Part shown: positions 3,617 to 6,070 of the stretch, one piece after another | Numbering within the stretch: the first letter of the stretch is position 1 | Layout: every line of letters begins with the position of its first letter | NCBI GenBank assembly: GCA_025360895.1 | Contig: JANYBF010000336.1 | Location: forward strand, 1 to 6,070 | Length of the DNA: 6,070 bases | Source: Verrucomicrobiota bacterium | GTDB taxonomy: Bacteria > Verrucomicrobiota > Verrucomicrobiia > Limisphaerales > JADLHS01 | Reading direction: 5' to 3' | The notes under the pieces: generated by a model | Databases searched by the model: none | What the model was told of the DNA's origin: nothing | Seen by the model: the letters and a program-made list of their open reading frames with translations, nothing else | Translations under genes and position numbers: made by a program

Positions 3617-6070
3617 TCACTTCCCGCAGCACTGCTTGAACTTCTTCCCACTGCCGCACGGACACGGATCGTTGCGACCTACTTTCGGGCCGGTGCGGAT
3701 GGGCTTGGCGCGATCCACCGCCTCGGCGGCCTCGCTCACCACATCGCTGGCTTTCTTTGCGGGCGCGCTGCTGCCGGTGGAAGTCGCACCAGCGCCGAAG
3801 GCGCTGGTGGTTTGATGTAATGTCTGCTGCGGCACGTTGCGCAGGAAATTCTCGAACGCCAGCAGGCTCGACGCACTGCGGAAGATGTTGTGGCAGATCT
3901 CGGATTTGATGTTGACCATCAATTCGTCAAAAATCTTGAACGCCTCGGCCTTGTATTCGATGAGCGGATCGCGCTGGCCGTGGGCGCGCAGGCCGATGCT
4001 GTAGCGCAGGCTGTCCATCTCGTAGAGGTGTTCCTGCCATAAACGGTCAATAGCACTCAAGATTGTGAAGCGCTCCACCGTCGCCAGCTTCTCTGGCTCT
4101 TCAAAACTGATTTTCAGTTCATAGGCCTTGCGGATGCCGTCGCTAAGAAAATTACAGACCGCAAACTGCGCCGGGCTGAGGCCGTCATAGACCGAGCCGG
4201 AGACCGGCGCTTCCTTGCCCGCTTCGGCAGCTTTGACAATCTCCGCTTCCGGCAGACCGAGGGGAAAATTCAGATTCACCCAGTCGGCCAGCGGGCGGAC
4301 CTGCCAATCGTCCGCGTTGTATTCCGCCTTCGTGAACTGTTCGACCTTCTGGATGACGATCTCCTCCATGATATCCATGAGGCGATCACGCACGTCGTTG
4401 GAATTAATGATTTCGTTGCGGAAGCCATAGATGACTTCGCGCTGCTTGTTCATCACGTCGTCATATTCGAGGGTGCGTTTGCGTTGCTGGAAGTTGTGCT
4501 GCTCGACGCGCTTTTGGGCTTGGCCGATGGAACGGTTCAGCAAGGGATGCTCCAGCTCCTGCCCTTCTTCCAATCCCATCTTCTCCATGTATTTGACGAT
4601 CTTGTCCGAGCCGAACAAACGCATCAAATCGTCCTCCAACCCGATGAAGAAATGCGACGAACCCGGATCACCCTGGCGCGCGCAGCGTCCGCGCAATTGC
4701 CGGTCAATGCGGCGGGCCTCGTGCCGTTCCGTGGCGAGCACATGCAGGCCGCCCAACTCGGCCACGCCGGGACCGAGTTTGATGTCCGTGCCGCGCCCCG
4801 CCATGTTCGTGGCGATGGTGATGGCCCCGCGCTGACCGGCGCGCGTGACGATCTCGGCCTCCTGCTGGTGATACTTGGCGTTGAGGACGGAGTGAATGAG
4901 TTTCTCGCGTTGCAACATGCGCGAGAGTTGTTCGCTGATGTCCACGGAAATGGTGCCTACAAGAATCGGCCGGCCCTGCGCGTGGACGGTTTTGATCTCG
5001 TTGAGGACGGCGCTGAACTTTTCCCGCTTGGTCTTGTAAACGGAATCGTTCGCGTCTTTGCGCGCAATCGGTCGGTTAGTCGGGATGACTAGCACACCGA
5101 GCTTGTAGATGTCGTAAAATTCGCCGGCTTCCGTTTCCGCCGTGCCGGTCATGCCCGCCAGTTTGTGGTAGAGGCGGAAATAATTCTGGATCGTAATCGT
5201 GGCGAGCGTTTGCGTCTCCCGTTCGATCTCGACCCCTTCCTTCGCTTCCACGGCCTGATGCAACCCATCGCTCCAGCGGCGGCCCGTCATCAAACGGCCC
5301 GTGTTCTGGTCCACGATGATGACTTTGTTTTCTTGCACCACGTATTCCACGTCCTTCTGATAAAGCGAGTATGCCTTCAGCAATTGTGAGATCGCATGAA
5401 TCTTCTGCGCCTTCGATTCGAAGTCGGCCTGCAACTTCGTCTTGGCCTCCATTCGTTTGCGCGCATCCGGCTCTGGTCCCACGTCAATGTCGTGCATGTC
5501 CGTACTCAAGTCGGGCAGCACAAACGCGTCCGGGTCTTTCGGGCTCATGAAATTGCGCCCCTTCTCGGTCAGATCGGTCTCATGGCTTTTTTCGTCCATC
5601 GCGAAGAGCAACTGCTCTTTCTCGGCGTACAGCTCTACTTTCTTCTGATCGGCGTGGAGCGAAAGCTCCGCATCGTTCATCAACTTCAGGTTCGCCGGTT
5701 CTTCCAGCAACTTCATCAACGCCTCGGAACGTGGCTGACCGATCTTGACGCGGAACAGCAGCAGACCGATTTCCCGTTCGAGCGCGGCCGGATTGGGCGG
5801 ATTCGAGCCATCGGTGGGTCGGAGTTTCCGGAGCAGGTCCTCCGCCTCGTTCAAAAAGCGCGCGCACAGGCGTTCCTGCGCTCGCACCAACGATTCAACC
5901 GAGAGTTTCCATTGGCCGTATTGTTCATCGTGTGTATGCACCGCCGGGCCGCTGATGATTAGCGGCGTGCGCGCTTCATCAATCAGGATCGAGTCCACCT
6001 CGTCCACTATGGCGAAATAATGCCCACGTTGGACCTGCTCCTCCTTGCGCGTGGCCATGCCGTTATCGCG
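3617..6070 (-). CDS. secA: preprotein translocase ATPase SecA (N-terminus beyond window edge)
   Basis: SecA is the ATPase that drives unfolded preproteins through the SecYEG channel. The frame is open from the window edge (RDNGMATRKEEQVQRGH), so about 190 codons with the Walker A site are missing. Numbering from the internal Met at 6058: the NBD1 DEVD box with VDEVDSILIDEARTPL (18-33), a pre-protein cross-linking domain (about 40-245), GRRWSDGLHQAVEAKEG (259-275), AGMTGTAETEAGEF (301-314), NBD2 with VGTISVD (367-373), ATNMAGRGTDIKLGP (416-430) and arginine-finger motif QLRGRCARQGDPGSS (454-468). The scaffold/wing region includes EYDDVMNKQR (531-540) and RLWQEHLYEMDSLR (672-685). The end is the zinc-binding, SecB/ribosome-contacting motif DPCPCGSGKKFKQCCGK (797-813). 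About 75 residues more than in E. coli lie between the DEVD region and FAMDEKSHETDLTEKG, and the long NBD2 insertion of E. coli is absent. No frame damage is seen. Confidence 0.98.
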   Translation of the reverse strand, partial: RDNGMATRKEEQVQRGHYFAIVDEVDSILIDEARTPLIISGPAVHTHDEQYGQWKLSVESLVRAQERLCARFLNEAEDLLRKLRPTDGSNPPNPAALEREIGLLLFRVKIGQPRSEALMKLLEEPANLKLMNDAELSLHADQKKVELYAEKEQLLFAMDEKSHETDLTEKGRNFMSPKDPDAFVLPDLSTDMHDIDVGPEPDARKRMEAKTKLQADFESKAQKIHAISQLLKAYSLYQKDVEYVVQENKVIIVDQNTGRLMTGRRWSDGLHQAVEAKEGVEIERETQTLATITIQNYFRLYHKLAGMTGTAETEAGEFYDIYKLGVLVIPTNRPIARKDANDSVYKTKREKFSAVLNEIKTVHAQGRPILVGTISVDISEQLSRMLQREKLIHSVLNAKYHQQEAEIVTRAGQRGAITIATNMAGRGTDIKLGPGVAELGGLHVLATERHEARRIDRQLRGRCARQGDPGSSHFFIGLEDDLMRLFGSDKIVKYMEKMGLEEGQELEHPLLNRSIGQAQKRVEQHNFQQRKRTLEYDDVMNKQREVIYGFRNEIINSNDVRDRLMDIMEEIVIQKVEQFTKAEYNADDWQVRPLADWVNLNFPLGLPEAEIVKAAEAGKEAPVSGSVYDGLSPAQFAVCNFLSDGIRKAYELKISFEEPEKLATVERFTILSAIDRLWQEHLYEMDSLRYSIGLRAHGQRDPLIEYKAEAFKIFDELMVNIKSEICHNIFRSASSLLAFENFLRNVPQQTLHQTTSAFGAGATSTGSSAPAKKASDVVSEAAEAVDRAKPIRTGPKVGRNDPCPCGSGKKFKQCCGK
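3787..3809. other. perfect 10-bp inverted repeat inside the secA C-terminal linker
   Basis: CACCAGCGCC (3787-3796) and GGCGCTGGTG (3800-3809) are exact inverted copies separated by GAA. In the secA mRNA this would be a 10-bp stem with a UUC loop. It encodes part of the low-complexity linker (TSAFGAGA) before the zinc motif, a region free of sequence constraint. It has no T-run. Confidence 0.6.

Noticed and set aside
5396..5962. Plus-strand open frame of 188 codons opposite secA
   Set aside because: It mirrors the secA coding strand; the secA frame is strongly conserved.

Overview
The window most likely comes from a Verrucomicrobiota genome (Limisphaerales/Pedosphaeraceae-like), moderately GC-rich. 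This is an inference from three things: a SecA with PVC/FCB-type features (long insertion early in the pre-protein cross-linking domain, a motif VI reading RGRCARQGD, no loop before AGGLH-type NBD2 sequence); a stand-alone GspG-like prepilin with a CPAG...C tail; and a dispersed GC-rich hairpin repeat. No RNA genes, CRISPR array, transposase or phage genes were seen.

Layout, left to right. (1) 1-220, minus: the first 73 codons of a Kef/NhaP-type cation:proton antiporter that continues out of the window. (2) 221-916: a decayed zone with no intact gene. It holds a 123-bp element with inverted ends (288-410), GC-rich repeat-like sequence, and the broken C-terminus of a probable outer-membrane beta-barrel protein on the minus strand (561-835). 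(3) 917-1288, plus: an intact type IV pilin/type II pseudopilin-like gene, the only plus-strand gene. It is followed directly by a second copy of the repeat (1299-1384), about 81% identical over 86 bp to the minus-strand reading of the first. (4) 1445-1801, minus: a small three-helix membrane protein of unknown function with AT-richer codons. (5) 1864-3441, minus: a chimeric open frame. Its start is a DUF3302 (YiaW-like) membrane protein that carries a one-base frameshift; its remainder is a TolC/NodT-type outer-membrane efflux factor lacking its normal N-terminal third. (6) 3617-6070, minus: secA, missing about 190 N-terminal codons beyond the window edge, complete at its zinc-binding C-terminus.

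No new multi-gene system is evident. SecA is the housekeeping gene here. The rest looks like a region being eroded: an efflux locus collapsed by deletion (DUF3302 and an outer-membrane factor joined, with the usual HlyD adaptor absent), a dead outer-membrane protein gene, and repeat copies in the gaps. The repeat pair, the DUF3302/efflux junction and the decayed barrel gene deserve the closest second look.
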